The notes under the pieces: generated by a model
Told to the model about the DNA's origin: nothing
The model's database searches: none
Seen by the model: only the letters and a program-made list of their open reading frames with translations
Program-made: the position numbers and the translations under genes
In this document: piece by piece, positions 20,225 through 32,275 of the stretch
Position numbering within the stretch: the stretch's first letter is position 1
Layout: each line of letters begins with the position of its first letter
DNA from: Prorocentrum cordatum
Taxonomy: Eukaryota > Sar > Dinophyceae > Prorocentrales > Prorocentraceae
Length of the DNA stretch: 64,000 nucleotides
Direction: 5' to 3'
Assembly (NCBI GenBank): GCA_963575745.1
Contig: CAUYUJ010005669.1
Coordinates: 1,083,628-1,147,627, forward strand

Positions 20225-21407
20225 TTACTTGCAAGGGGGGCGCTGGTATCGGCACCCCGCCCCATCCCCTCCATGAAGGTATGCCCGCGCGCATTCCTTC
20301 AGCACGTTGTAGGCCAGATCGTCGGACAAGTCGTCGTCGACTGAGGTCTGACATATTTGGCCACCAGATTCTTTCAGAACGTAAATATACTTCCTGTCCT
20401 TTTTCTTAGAGATCACCAACGTCTTCCCGTCCTTAGTGCATGTCCACAGGTGTGCTTTCACAGTAGATTCCACCTCTTCGCCGATCGTGCTCTGCTTCTT
20501 GCCGTCGTCCTCGTCCTTGTCCTGTTTCTTTCCATTGTCCTTGCTCTTGTCAGCATCCGTGGCCTTCTGCGTTGTTCCTTTTCCTCGTGGTTTCTTACCT
20601 TGCGCCTCGACTTCTTGCATGGCCTCGAGATCCAAGGGGCTCAGGTTTTTTTACTTCGAACCGTCCGCGTCCTGGAAATGTCGCGAATACTTTCTCATCA
20701 TCAAGTTCAAACTGAGTCGTGTATATTGGGGTCGGCTTCCTTGTTTGTCCTTTTCCTGGCTGCAACCTCAAGCATGCCTGACGCCTTTCCGAGTCCCACT
20801 CGACAGTGCCGTCGTCCGTCGCCTCCGTCGCAGTGTCTCCTGTCGCAGTGTCTCCTGCCGCAGTGTCTCCTGTCGCAGTGTCCCCTGTCGCATCCTCTCC
20901 TGTCGCAGTGTCTCCTGTCGCGTCCTCTCCTGTCGCAGCCTCTCCTGTCGCAGCCTCTCCTGTCGCACCCTCTTCTGGCGCCCGTTCGGGGGGCGGTGAC
21001 GGGATATCAATATCTGCCATCATCGCATCGCCTGGTATTTCGTCGAACGTCGCCCGAGCACCAACTTTCTTCCTAACGATGAGCTTGCCGTCTTTGCCGT
21101 GCGAGGGTAGGTCATCTTCGCGCTTTTTGTCACCACCACAGATTTCTTCACTTTTGATTTCGTCACCAGTTGCTGCAGCGGGTTTCTTCATAGGTGGCGC
21201 GTCGTCGAGATCGTCGGCTCATGATGATGGCCGTTTCATTGCTGATGGTTTCTTTCTGACCACATCGTGTGCATCATGATCTGCTGTCTGCATCGTCACT
21301 TTCTTCTCTGGGCGTGGGGGGAAGTGCTTCACCAACCAGTCCGTGTCTGTCCTCCTCACCTCGGTATCTTTAATGTGCCCCCGGGCAGTCCCCAATCTTT
21401 CGGACAT
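20225..21407 (-). CDS. KKPAA-motif protein with a five-residue repeat (in-frame TGA and one frameshift)
   Basis: ATG at 21407 gives MSERLGTARGHIKDTEV; the frame is also open upstream through an acidic GEDFEDWITT stretch. MKRPSS is followed by TGA at 21219-21221 and then, in the same frame, ADDLDDAPPMKKPAAATGDE. The similar composition on both sides suggests one gene with a stop mutation or error. A GDTAT/GEDAT repeat (20826-20965) follows, then a PIYTTQFELDDEKVF segment. A frame change in the A7 run near 20646-20652 leads to a basic Lys/Asp linker and a C-terminal block (LWTCTKDGKTLVISKKKDRKYIYVLK, near 20460-20370). This C-terminal block resembles the ending of many dinoflagellate proteins of unknown function. 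The last 15 residues may be read-through into spacer. Confidence 0.55.
20826..20965. repeat. 15-bp coding minisatellite (TCGCAGTGTCTCCTG)
   Basis: Nine to ten units of 15 bp. On the minus strand each encodes five residues (T-G-D/E-x-A), so copy number can change without a frameshift. Confidence 0.85.
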
Positions 21408-21429
21408 GGTGGTGATCCAATCTTCGAAG

Positions 21430-21960
21430 TCCTCCCCTTCCTCCTCCTCCTACTCCTCCTCGTTCTCCTCGTTCTCCTCGTTCTCCTCCTCCTCCTCCTT
21501 TTCCTTCTCTTCCTCCCATCCTCCTCCCATCCTCCTCCTCCTCCTCCTCCTCCTCCCCCTCCTCCTCGCCCTCACCCCTGTCAGACGGCCCCGATCCTTT
21601 TTCGGACTGGGCCAGGACGAAATACATCCGTTCTTGAGCGATCAGGAAGAGCTCTCAGAGCGTTCTAGGACGCTCTGAGAAGGCCGCGGCGCCCGAGACA
21701 TCCTCCAGCCCGGCCAGAGCTCCGAGATTCTCGATCTGTCTTCTCCCGTTGTTCTCCTCGCCCTGGCTTCGTCTTGCAGACGGCCCCGATCCTCCTCCTC
21801 CTCCTCCTCCTCCTCCCCCTCCTCATCCTCCTCCTCCCCCTCCTCCTCCGCCTAGTCTTCCTTCTCCTCCTCCTCCTCCTCCTCCTCCGCCATCCCCCCC
21901 CGCCCTCATCATCCTCATCCTCTTCCGCCCCTTCCTCGCCCATGTTGCCCTGACCGTGCA
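21430..21960. repeat. CCT/TCC-rich tracts
   Basis: 21434-21575 and 21797-21950 are TCCTCC arrays on the plus strand. The first abuts the acidic start of the 20225-21407 gene on the minus strand, where it reads as Glu/Gly-rich. Confidence 0.9.
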
Positions 21961-22385
21961 ATCCCCCGCCCGTCCAAGGTCGACATAGATGAAGCCCAGC
22001 CTTTCATCCCACCAACTGTCTTCAATGCAGCTTTGAGACCAGCTCCCTTAACAAGGCCAGTGCCATGAACAGCCATTCTCATAGGATTCAATAGCTCTTT
22101 CGCCTGCCCGCCCCCCAGAAACGGAATGATACGTTGGGAGGCAGATGCGGCGGGGGCCTTGGATAAGGAACCTTTGGATAAGGAGTCCAGGGCCTCGCGA
22201 CCGATGGGCGGCAAGCCGCGGGCCTGGCCCCTCGGAGGACATCCCCTATCCAATGCCCCCGCCGTAAGGCAACATGGGGGTAACCATGCAGGGGAGGAAA
22301 GGGACGGGATCGCGAAGGAATGGTATGGGGACGGCGAATGAGAAGAGGAAGTAAAGAGCCGAAAAGTGAACAATCCCCTGGACAT

Positions 22386-22700
22386 CTACCAGCCCCCCAG
22401 CAAATTCTGGTCGAGGGTCGACCGTCGGCCGCGCCTGCCATATTCGAAAAAATTTGGGTCCGTCGTGGTATTGATAAGGATCGCCTGCGCCAACACTGCG
22501 CGCGCAGTCTCGGTGGTCTGCCCACTCTCGGCGCCGCAGTCGCTAAAATCGTCAGCCTCGTGCTCGCCCCCTGGCGTCGGCATGGCGGCCGCGGCCATGC
22601 CGCGGATGGTTGGCCACGCGTGAACCTTACCCCCGCCCCCCGCAACTTCTGGCCCAGAGGGGGTTGGAGTTTCAGTTCGCTCGGCAAACGATGTGCACCC
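22386..22700 (-). CDS. Possible exon of unknown gene
   Basis: Between the G tract at 22719-22754 and 22386, the minus strand has an open frame of mixed, gene-like composition. It includes SIGCTSFAERTETPTPSG, an acidic EHEADDFSDCGAESG and RAVLAQAILINTTTDPNFFEY. There is no start codon, domain or relative in the window. Composition alone supports it, so it may be chance. Confidence 0.2.
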   Translation of the reverse strand, partial: GCTSFAERTETPTPSGPEVAGGGGKVHAWPTIRGMAAAAMPTPGGEHEADDFSDCGAESGQTTETARAVLAQAILINTTTDPNFFEYGRRGRRSTLDQNLLGGW

Positions 22701-22718
22701 AATAGAAATCGTGGGGGG

Positions 22719-22721
22719 GGT

Positions 22722-22754
<33 letters not shown>
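22719..22754. repeat. G homopolymer tract
   Basis: Almost pure G with one T. Length is unlikely to be accurate in the assembly. Confidence 0.95.
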
Positions 22755-22959
22755 CTCGCGCGCGGGTGGTGGGGGGAAACAATAATAATAGAGGGGGGGA
22801 AAACAAGACACGGACGCGGAGGAGGGCGGCGGCGCGCCGCGGCGCGGCCTTGGGCCACGCTGCGCAAGAAACGCAAAAGAAGCGGGCATGAGGAGGGGGA
22901 TTCATCGGACGGCCGAGTGGCATGCTTGTGCAACCCACGCTTATGCTGTGATACAGCCA

Positions 22960-23205
22960 CTTCCATAATTATTAGCACATACGATAACGCTATGATGTTA
23001 TTGATTACATTTAGCAGTACTATTTATGTCTATGCTGTATGATAAGTCTTACATGTGCTATTACGATATGTATGATATGATGTTACATGCATACGTAATT
23101 TGCAATGCAAGTTAGTAGTGGTTAATATGTATCGTAGCATGGTGTACTGTGTATATGCATTGCGCCATGATATGCTATGCATGCGCAATGCTATACCCAG
23201 AAACC
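22960..23205. other. AT-rich island
   Basis: About 245 bp of AT-rich sequence (TAATTATTAGCACATACG, repeated ATGATATG and TATGC words) in an otherwise GC-rich window. It has no coding frame of note and no clear inverted termini. It could be a matrix-attachment-like or young inserted segment. Confidence 0.5.
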
Positions 23206-23210
23206 CAATG

Positions 23211-23291
23211 GATCAAGATCCAGCTCATGGATCAAAATCCAGCTCATGGATCAAGATGAGACCACAAAAAGGCCATGGATCCAAATCCATG
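23211..23291. repeat. 19-bp tandem repeat GATCAAGATCCAGCTCATG
   Basis: Copies at 23211 and 23230 and diverged copies at 23249 and 23278. Confidence 0.8.
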
Positions 23292-23595
23292 ATGTACGCA
23301 TCGTAGATGATCCATCTGGTGATCCATTGGACCTCTGGGTTGGCGCCAGGTGAAACACGCTCCCCCGCAGCGCCCGCGGTTCGCAGGCAGGCTGCAGCTG
23401 GCGTCAACCGCATGAAGAACGTCGAAACTACAGTTTGGCCGAGCCAGTCTTCCACCGAATGTTCCAAAATATGAACTGGAAGTCGGGCCACGTTTCCAAC
23501 GACGCAACCGGGCCAGCAGCGACGACGAGCGGCGCGACGGATAGCTGGCACCCAACATCTAGGAAGAAGAAAATCACAATCGCACCCCGGGCTGC

Positions 23596-24596
23596 TCAAT
23601 ATGACACGCCCCCTGCAACGGCGCCGCGCAAATTCCCCAACTGCGAACGCAGCTCCCCAGTAACCCGGTGCACAGCGGACTTCCCCATTTTGCAAGTGCC
23701 CGAGCCCGCCGCGGTGAAACTGTCGACGTCGATGATGCTATCCGAGCCCAGCATCTGGCGAAAGCCAGCTGGGCCGCGCTGCATCTCCGGGGCACTAGTG
23801 TCGAACGCCTTCTGGCACCCGTCGATGGACCAAATGACGATGCCATTTGTCGTCGCATCACCGACGGTAGTGAACGCGTCGTCTGCAAATACTGCCAACA
23901 ACCAGCGCGGCCCCCGTGAGCACTCAGCCTTCGCGCCCGCGGACTGGATCTTTGACTGGGCGAATGCCCGCGCCTTGCCACCCGCTGCATATAGCTTCTG
24001 AACGTCCGGGTGCCTCTCGCATGTGGTGTAAAGCTCCCTTCCGTTCCAATGAATGGCTGGATCCTCAAGGAGGTCTTTGTAAATCGATGAGACTTCCTCC
24101 CCGAAGCCCGGCTCGACCATGATGATAAAATTTGTGCACCCTGAACCCCTGGCGTGAATCGTCGTGACCTTCGTCTGCAAACTCGGAGGATGCCCGCGCG
24201 GGGTATTCGCAAACTCTGCCTTCTCCCCGTTCATGCCCTTCTCCGCCTTCTCCTTGGAATCGCAGATGTTCTTGATCTCGATGCGAGCGGGCAAGAAGGT
24301 CGAAGGGCTCGAGACCACACCTGCAGCGACCTCCCTGTCCATTTCACGTAAGCGTTCATACTGATTGTCAAGACGCTTGCGCGCCTCCTCGGTCCCTCTT
24401 CGTTCTTGGCGATGCGCGTCTCGAGCCTGCCGACGATGCCCTCGGCCTTTTGCTCGAAGAGGTTCCCGATCTGTTCCATGAGCTCCGGACCTGCCTGGGC
24501 CAGGGCTGGCGCCTTCCCGCGACTCCGCAATCGCCCACACTGGCACTCGCCATCCTTCTTTTTCCCGCAATATTTGTAGCCATCTTCGCAGAACAT
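23596..24596 (-). CDS. Cys-rich N-terminus plus coiled-coil protein, retroelement-associated type (one frameshift)
   Basis: ATG at 24596 gives MFCEDGYKYCGKKKDGECQC, a four-cysteine putative zinc-binding start. A helical region follows (ELMEQIGNLFEQKAEGIVGRLE, then after a frame change near 24395 TEEARKRLDNQYERLREMDREV). The C-terminal half has TTIHARGSGCTNFIIMVEPG, SIYKDLLEDPAIHWNGRELYTT and WLLAVFADDAFTTVGDAT, ending at TGA 23596. The sequence CTTTTTTCACCCCAG just upstream of the ATG resembles a 3' splice site, so earlier exons are likely. In dinoflagellates, Cys-cluster plus coiled-coil proteins of this kind often precede endonuclease/reverse-transcriptase regions. I see no RT motif here, and the function is unknown. 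Confidence 0.5.
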
Positions 24597-24893
24597 GACC
24601 TGGGGTGAAAAAAGTCCTGAGAATGTTAGCTAGAGGCGGAATTTCGGACTGCGAAGTGAGAGCTGTGACCCGCGACCCCAAACTGGGGCCGTCATGGGCC
24701 AAATCCCTCTGGGGCCCTTGACCTTTAGGCCTACGCATCCCCCACCCCTGCGGTCAATGTCCCCCGCAGATGCGCGAGCCCTTCCTGCGCCCACGGCCGC
24801 CTCCGTGCTTGGAGAGGTCGCTTGGCCGAAGGCGCCTCCACTGTGCGGGGAGGCTGGGGCGCGGCGAGGTGGAGCGTGCCATGAGGGCTGCGT

Positions 24894-25478
24894 TTACCTG
24901 GATGTGTCACATTCAAGTGCCGAGGGCGCGACGGATCCTGCTAGGCCCAAAGGCCAGCTTTGGTCCAATGCGCCTGCCTGGGGAACTCCTCCTGCGTCGG
25001 TTTCTCCCGCGTCAGGGGTCGCCCCCCTACTGGGGCTGGGCGAGGTCCCCGCGAGGGCTTTCACTTCGACAGGGAGGATCGGAAGCGCCAGCGTCGTGTC
25101 CATGAGGTCCCTCCCGCCATCCCCAGCCACCATCTGGACCAACGGCGGGGGGGGGCGTCCCTGTGCAGCGGGGATCGGGCGCCATCGCCGCGCGGGCCCG
25201 ACAGGGGCGCCCCCGCCAGCTCGGACGCCTCCTCAGTGCGCCTCGCAGTTCTCGTCTCCCTAGATCTTGTTGAAGTGGGGGTTCTCGTTGCCCCTCCTGA
25301 CGTTGTTGAACCAGGTGCCAGAGGCTGTGACCCCAGCGAACACGAGCGGGATGGGTTTGCCCACGAAGGGTTTCTTCCCCATGCGCACGCAGACGCGAAA
25401 GCCATCCGCGAGTAGCCCGAGGACCATGGCGGCAATGGGGGAGCGATCGCGCCTATGCCGACCCGTGGCAGTGCTCAA
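24894..25478 (-). CDS. Possible upstream exons of the 23596-24596 gene
   Basis: Minus-strand frames read RSPIAAMVLGLLADGFRVCV and KKPFVGKPIPLVFAGVTASG (25430-25290) and, in another frame, MVQMVAGDGGRDLMDTTLAL (25142 downward). They look gene-like and point the same way as the downstream gene, but change frame and have no defined splice sites. Confidence 0.3.
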
Positions 25479-25618
25479 GTCTTGGGGATAATGGCTACGG
25501 GGAGTCGCACACTGCCCTTTTGGGGGGCACCGAACTGGTGCACGTCCACCGCAGGTGCGAGCACTTCCCTGCGGCCGAGGGAGCTCCCCGGGGAGGGGCC
25601 CTCAGCGCACGGAGGGCG

Positions 25619-25620
25619 TG

Positions 25621-25709
<89 letters not shown>

Positions 25710-25842
25710 GCGCGCGCGGCGCAACACACACACACACACACACACACGCGCGCGCGCACACGCCACGCGCACGCACGCACGCACGCGCACGCACGACGCA
25801 CCGCACACGCACGCACGCACGCACGCACGCACCACGCACGCA

Positions 25843-25908
<66 letters not shown>

Positions 25909-26048
25909 GCACGCACACAGATACACACACACACACACGCACACGCGCACACACACACACGCGCGCACACACACCCACATACACGCACACACACACAGAC
26001 ACACACGCTCACACAGACACACACGCACACGCACACGCACACGCACAC
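25619..26048. repeat. (CA)n with CGCG/CACG interruptions
   Basis: A 430-bp CA dinucleotide array with alternating CG-rich blocks. Alternating purine-pyrimidine sequence of this type is Z-DNA-prone. Thr-His frames are artefacts. Confidence 0.95.
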
Positions 26049-27185
26049 TCATCACTGGACCATACAGGTGGTTCTCTCCGCAACGGGGGCGCACCGTTCT
26101 ACCACGAGCGCCCCATGGGTCTGCCAATCGGGCGAGAGACCCGTGTTGAAAAGGAGCCGTCCTCCAAACATGCGGTCGTGATATCCCAGGTAGCATTACA
26201 TGTTGGATCGGGCTTCAGAAAAGTGGCAAGTGGACAGACAAGCATGGAGCGCCCTCCACCCGCAGCTCGCCGCACTGAATAGAGAGAGAGAGAGCGGCTC
26301 GCCGCACTGCGCGCAGCTCGCCCGCAGCCTCGCCGCACTGGCGCCCAGTATCCGTTCAGATGTTGCGCGCTTTATTTCAAGTGTGCACGGCGCGAAGGCG
26401 ATAGCCGAAGTTGGCAAACCAGCCGCCCTCTTTCCACATGTTTGTTGCAAACGCTTGACACGCATGCGCGCAGTGTCGAAACGAGAGCTATACTTTGAAC
26501 AGGGTAAACACTCCAGATGTGTAGTTGCAGGGAGCAAGAGATAGGATAACAACTGGCGAACACGTGTAGCGAAACGAGCGGCCCGTCTCACTAACACCTG
26601 GGTGGTGCGAAGAGGAGGACTGGGTTGGCAGACGCATGGTGGTGTGAGGCGGTGTTGCGACGAAACCCCCCGCAGAGCGACAGAGGCCGATCTCTCTGAG
26701 AGAGAGCGGGGGACGAATGGACCTGCACTGTCCCTGCGTGCGCGACAGGTTCCTATTGTTCGCCACTCGCCACGACTGCTCACGTAACTCCCCACTCAAG
26801 TCCCAAACTGCGAGGCCTGCGTACTTCTCGCAGGCACGGTGAGACATGTGGACTCCCTGCCTGCCACAAGCCTCAAGCCTTCAGGCACTAAGGAACGAAG
26901 ACAAACAAAGAGGCCCCTGAGGGTCCGAGAAGTGCCAACAACCCAGCTCCTGAAACTCAAGCATCGTTTCAAAAAGGGCGTGGGTCGGGCGTTGGCAAAA
27001 CTGGGTTTATTGTGACCTAGTTTTAACATGTGGACTGGGGGGCGCCCCCTAAGCCCCGTTCCACTAACAGGAACTGCCGTCACCCGAAAAAACAAAAGCT
27101 ACGGCAGACCTGGTTTCAGAATTCTGGCCAATTTAGGGGCTCTGGGGCCCTGCTGCTAACCGGGTCCCCTTACCTGGGGTCCTGG
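26049..27185. other. Intergenic, no supported gene
   Basis: Contains a GA run at 26280-26294 with a repeated CTCGCCGCACTG word (26240-26340), and otherwise unique sequence without a frame I can support. Confidence 0.5.
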
Positions 27186-27189
27186 CCAT

Positions 27190-27560
27190 GCCCCAGTGGG
27201 GGGGGATGGCCACGGCGAAGACGACGGCGACAACGCCGAAGACGGCGACGGCGACAACGCCGAAGACGGCGACGGCGCCAAAGACGACGGCGGCCAGCGC
27301 CCACGACAGGCGTGCAGCGGGGCGCGTTCTCGGAGAGCGCGCCGCGGGGCCGTCTCGGCCCGCCGGCGGAGGCGCGCTCGTCCTGGCGAGGGGCGTGCCC
27401 CAGGGCGGCGGCGGCGGCACCGCCGCCGAGCAGGTCTGCTCGCCCCCTGCTTCTGCAGCGGCGGCGACGGCAGCGGCCACGGCCACGAGAGAGGGGAAGT
27501 CGAAGAGAAGGACGAGGGCGAGAACAGCAACGGTGCTGGCGGCGGCGACGTCGCCGATGA
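27190..27560. repeat. GGCGAC/GCC-rich degenerate triplet region
   Basis: GCGACGGCGACAACGCCGAAG-type repeats. Open in several frames with Ala/Thr, Asp/Gly or Arg content; not a gene. Confidence 0.7.
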
Positions 27561-27825
27561 CGACGACGAAGAGGGCGGAAAAGGAGGAACGCCGGGTTTG
27601 GGGGAGTTTGTGGCAGGCTCGAGGGCGTAGTACAAGGCCCTTGGGGGGGGGCTATGTGGGCGCCTCCTCCTCCTCCTCCTTCTCCTCCACCCTCCCACCT
27701 CCTCACTCCCTCCCTCCTTCCCCCTGCTCTTCCTTCTTCATCTCCGTTCTGCCTCCAACTTCCATAGATCCCTCCTCATCCGCTCCGGCCCTCACGCTCT
27801 CCCACCTCATTATCCGCAATCATAA

Positions 27826-27920
27826 TACATGGCACCATTATCATCATCGCCATGGCTGTCATAGTCGTCGTCATCGTCGCCACCACCATACCCACCGCAT
27901 CACCACTAGAACCTCCACCG

Positions 27921-27999
<79 letters not shown>

Positions 28000-28640
28000 C
28001 ATCAACATCATCATCATCATCAGCAGCAGCATCATCATCATCATCATCATCATCATGATCATGATCATGATCATCATCATCATCATCATCATCGTCATCG
28101 TCATCGTCATCGTCGTCGTCATCAGCATCATCAGCATCATCAGCATCACCATCACCATTACCATCACCATCATCAGCATCATCTCATCAGCATCATCAGC
28201 AGCATCAGCATCAGCATCAGCATCAGCATCAGCATCATCATCAGCATCGGCATCAAAATCATCATCATCATCATCATCAGCATCAACATCATCAGCATCA
28301 TCAGCATCATCATGATCAGCGTCATCAACAGCAGCATCAGCATCATCATAATCATCATCACCACCACACCCATCATCATCACCATCATCATCATCATCAG
28401 CAGCATCATCAGCAGCATCAATATCAGCATCATCAGCTCATCATTGCCATCAGCATCATCACTATCATCAGCAGTCTCATCATCAGCATCATCATCATTA
28501 TCATCAACGCCGTAATCAACATCATCCGCATCATCAGCATCAACATCATCAGCATCATCAGCAACATCAGCATTATCAACAACATCATCCTCACTATCGT
28601 TATCATCATCATGACCATCGTCCTCGTCATCCTCGTCCAA
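27826..28640. repeat. (CAT)n/(CATCAG)n array
   Basis: About 800 bp of ATC/CAT triplets mixed with CAG. Frames are poly-Ile/Ser/His or Met/Asp strings and are artefacts. Confidence 0.95.
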
Positions 28641-29592
28641 TGTGTTCCTCCCCATTTCCTCTTCCTCCTCGCCGCCGCCGCAGACAAAAAGACTCTTAGA
28701 CTCGCCCTAAATCCTCCGCCTCGGTTTTCTCTTCCTCATCCTCCTGTCCGTCCCTCCTTCGCTCGCTTCCTCCATATTATGTTGGTTATCGTTATATCGT
28801 TAAAGCTGATCGGTGAATCCTCCTCCCCTGCCTTCTTAAAGGTAGGGGAGGACAAGAGACAGGATGCAACTGGAACCGACGGAAAGCGAACATATGGAGG
28901 GCCTCGAAGATTAGCTGGAAGAGCGACCCCAAATCATTCCCCTTGTGGCTGCATTGGAATCCTCGCTTTGGATGAAATCCGTGGCGTACTCGTGCGCCAT
29001 GCGGCACGTGACCTCCCCTGCCCACTGCGGCTGGTAGGGAGGGGCAGGGAGAGGCGGAAGGAGGAAAACAAAGGGAACGAAGAAAAAAAGGGTGAGGAAT
29101 TCAGGTGAAGGGGAAGGAGGAGGGGAGGGGGGCAAATCGACGGAGTGCGGAGGATGGGCGAGCAGGAGGCGGGAGGGGGACAAGGAGTGCCGTCGGCGTT
29201 TCAACTCCGCACATCATTTACATTCCCAAAACACGCCCCTCTTCTCAATATTTTTCTCCCGAAACCGACCCAGCACCCACAAAAAACCCTGAACAGAAAT
29301 TGCAATCCGACTCTACTCCTCCTAATTATCCCCGATGTCCTCCTTTTCCTCCTGCCCCCCCCCTGTCATCATCGCCACCGTCCACGCATCATGAGCCTCG
29401 CCGTTGTCGACATCACCAGAAACGTGACGATGATGATCCTCACCATAGTCAGATAGACCGTCGCCAACATCAGCACAACAACAACCATCATTCCTAACAG
29501 ACCCGTCGTTGACACCGACAGCAGCAGCTGCATCATCATCATCCCCCTCCTTATCATCATTACCCCCGTCCTCATCAACATCACCCGAATCA
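28641..29592. other. Intergenic, no supported gene
   Basis: 29040-29200 is GGA/AAGG-rich, and 29300-29590 returns to CATCATC-rich sequence. No supported gene. Confidence 0.5.
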
Positions 29593-30150
29593 TTATATCC
29601 ATCCGCGCCAGGTATTCACCAGAGGACCAAGATCATTGGCAAATGTGGGATGCAAACGTGATGCAAATTTGGTCCCACTCCTGATCTGGGCGGGTCGTCT
29701 GAACATGGCTGTAACAATCCGGTAAGCTGCGGCATACGGGATGCGTGAGCACGGGAGGAAGGACGACGACACGTCGGCGACACCAGGCACGCTCCTTTTC
29801 TCCATTACTGGGCCGGCCCGCGGTGGCGGCCGAGTACCTTGATCCTGATGCACGGCTGCGGCGCAATATTGCACGGCAGCGAAACGACGGCGGCGACGGC
29901 CCGATGACAGCAGAGGAACAAGTCAAACGGGACCCCCCGCGGCGGGATGCGTAGGCCTGAATTCCAGCCTCTCTCGAAACTCCACGGGTTCCTGGCGCCA
30001 CCAGGCACTCTGGCCCCCCTTGCGCCAACCCCCAACGATTTTTTCGGCGCCGAGGGCGGCGCGCCGATACCGCCGTTGGAGTTCCTCTGAGGAGGGCCGA
30101 AGCAGACCGACGAATCCCGCAATCAAAACAGCGCACGGCGTCAAGAGAAA
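29593..30150 (-). pseudogene. Decayed minus-strand coding remnant
   Basis: Successive minus-strand frames give gene-like pieces: PCAVLIAGFVGLLRPSSEEL with QRRYRRAALGAEKIVGGW (30140-30040), AVAAVVSLPCNIAPQPCIRI (29905-29845) and RIPYAAAYRIVTAMFRRPAQ (29740-29680). The frame changes at least twice and no start is visible. It might be a retroelement remnant, but no motif confirms that. Confidence 0.25.
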
Positions 30151-30622
30151 TCGCCGCTGCTCTGGCAGTCAATACATGTTCAAGTCTTTTTGAACATGTA
30201 GCAACGCAGTACGGTTCCAACGAAGCTGGCGTCGGATTCCCCCCATCTATCCACGATTAAACTTCGCAATGAATATTACCATATCTGCGCGGCAACATTC
30301 CAGACCCAATGGCCCCATTTCTGGCGGGGCAGCGCCCATCGGCTCCCCAGCCGCCCGCCGCGGGAACGCCCCGAGGCCAGCGAGCCCCCAGGACCGCCCG
30401 GCGACGCGGGCCAGGGGCCCAGCCAGCGGACGACGCGCGCGCCCGACTCCCCGGCCACATCTCACCACCTTCTCCCTTGGCATAGTCAGCCCAGGTCCTT
30501 GGCCTCGTCGCGGCAGATTGGCCCGGGAGCTTCCCGGGCGACGGGCCACGGAGGCGCCGGCCATCGCCGGCCGCGACAGCATCAGCACGCAGCAGCACGG
30601 CGGCAGGTCGGGGAGCAGTTGG

Positions 30623-31375
30623 TCAGTCACCGACTGCGTCGGTGACTGCGCCGGTGGCCTCGCAAAATGTCGGACCAGTGCCCACGCCGTCTCCTGGCCC
30701 AGCACGCGCGCTGCCGGCTGAGCCAACCGCGCCCCCCATTGCATCCGCAGCCCGGTTAGTGGGGCCCGCGTGGTTTCCGCTAGTTTGGACTGCCAGCTCT
30801 GCAACGCCAGCGCCAGTTGATTGCCGGGCCTGAAGTTCAATCTGCGATTGGACCTCAACATCGGCGGCGGCGACTTGCACGCCCACGTGCGTCTGAGCCC
30901 CGCCATGTGTTCAATCGACATTAGGCCCGCCGCGCTGTTCAAAGGTGCGCAAAATGCCCAGCGCAACGGCGGCGGCACCCCGGCCATGCTCGGCGAAAAA
31001 TATGTTCAAGAACTCGGCGTGATCGCCACCTTTCGCTTCACTCCGTTCGCCGCGGCCTACAAACTCGGCGACAAAGGCCTGACTCGAAAACGGCGCGGCC
31101 CGCATCTGGGGGTCAAGGTAACGGTCCCCATCCTCCACGCACAACTCTAACAAATCTGAGCTTCTGGCCGCTTCCCTGTTTCTTGCATCTAGAGCACGCG
31201 CATCTCCTATTTTCTGTTTGGGGCAGCGAGTCATCACCAGATGGGCCGGCCCAAAGTGGCGCGCGCTCCAACTTGGCGGACTCATCTGGCACATATCGCT
31301 GTCCTGCAATGAAGTCAATGAAGTTCGCACTGCATGTCCAGGCGATGTTCGTGATCCAAAATGATCGAACGTCAA
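30623..31375 (-). pseudogene. Minus-strand remnant with an in-frame TGA
   Basis: One frame runs from 31375 (MTFDHFGSRT) through SSDLLELCVEDGDRYLDPQM and GDHAEFLNIFFAEHG to TGA at 30911-30913. It then continues in the same frame with THGGAQTHVGVQVAAADVEV and an Ala/Gly-rich stretch to TGA at 30623. The context (GAT-TGA-ACA) is compatible with a former CGA arginine codon. No domain recognised. Confidence 0.35.
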
Positions 31376-32275
31376 CGAGTCGACTGGCGATCTCCCCGTT
31401 CCAACTCCCCAGTGGCCTTAGCCATTTGCTAAGAGAAAACACCATCCTGAGCGTTCTCCACTCAGGCATTTCATCGGGCATCCGCGCGCGACCATTTTCA
31501 CGGCGCGTTCGGACGCCCCAAACGGCAGTCGCTGCTGCTGCGGCGGGGCCGGTGGACAAGTCCACGGGCAATCGAACATGGACGTCGAAACATACGCCCC
31601 CCCCCCCCCCCCCCCCACCCCCCCCCACCCCCCCCCCCACCGCCCCCCCCACGCCCCACCCCGCCCCACCAAAAAAAACACCCCATATTGTTGATGTTCA
31701 ACGAATGTCGACTCCGCGTGCGTGACCATGAACGGAAATTGCCCATTGTCCTCATATCCGTCGATGTGTGTTTGTATGCAATCCAAGCTGCGGAATATCG
31801 GGCAATCAGCGAATCTGGAATAGTCGCAAGCATGTCTCCAACATGAAACGTTGGGCGGGTGGGGTCAATATACGCTGGAATTGTTCCTCCTTGCGATTGA
31901 CCTCGATGCGCGGCGTGGACGATTCCCGGAATCCTCCCGTATTCGCGATCGAGAGATTACGCCAGTCTGCCCGATTGTCAGCGGGTGGAGGCCGAGCCCT
32001 GTCCGCATGATATTTCTGGTCGGCCGATGGCGCTTGCTCGCGAGCCACGCAGCAACGGGTGGAACAGCCCCCATCGGTCATCCCCCCCCCCCCCCCATCC
32101 GCACTTCGCATGAATAAGCGCCCACGCGCCCCTGCCCAGCCGGCCGATGGAAACCCCGCCGCCCCGACCGGCAGAAAGAGAGGGGGAGGAGGGGGGGGGC
32201 GGGGAACAAAAAGAAAAGAAAGAAAACAACACACATAAAAACACAAACAACAAACAAACAAACAAAAACACAAAC
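31376..32275. other. Region with C tracts, no supported gene
   Basis: 31591-31650 is nearly pure C with A interruptions, and 32079-32096 is another C tract. Flanking minus-strand frames (for example DSLIARYSAAWIAYKHTSTD near 31810-31750) look gene-like but are broken by the C tract and cannot be assigned. Confidence 0.4.

Noticed and set aside
25619-26048. Thr-His repeat proteins and CRISPR-like regular array
   Set aside because: Pure dinucleotide repeats, with no spacer-repeat structure.
30269-30721. Plus-strand frame rich in Arg/Pro/Ala
   Set aside because: Antisense to a better minus-strand remnant and explained by GC-rich composition.
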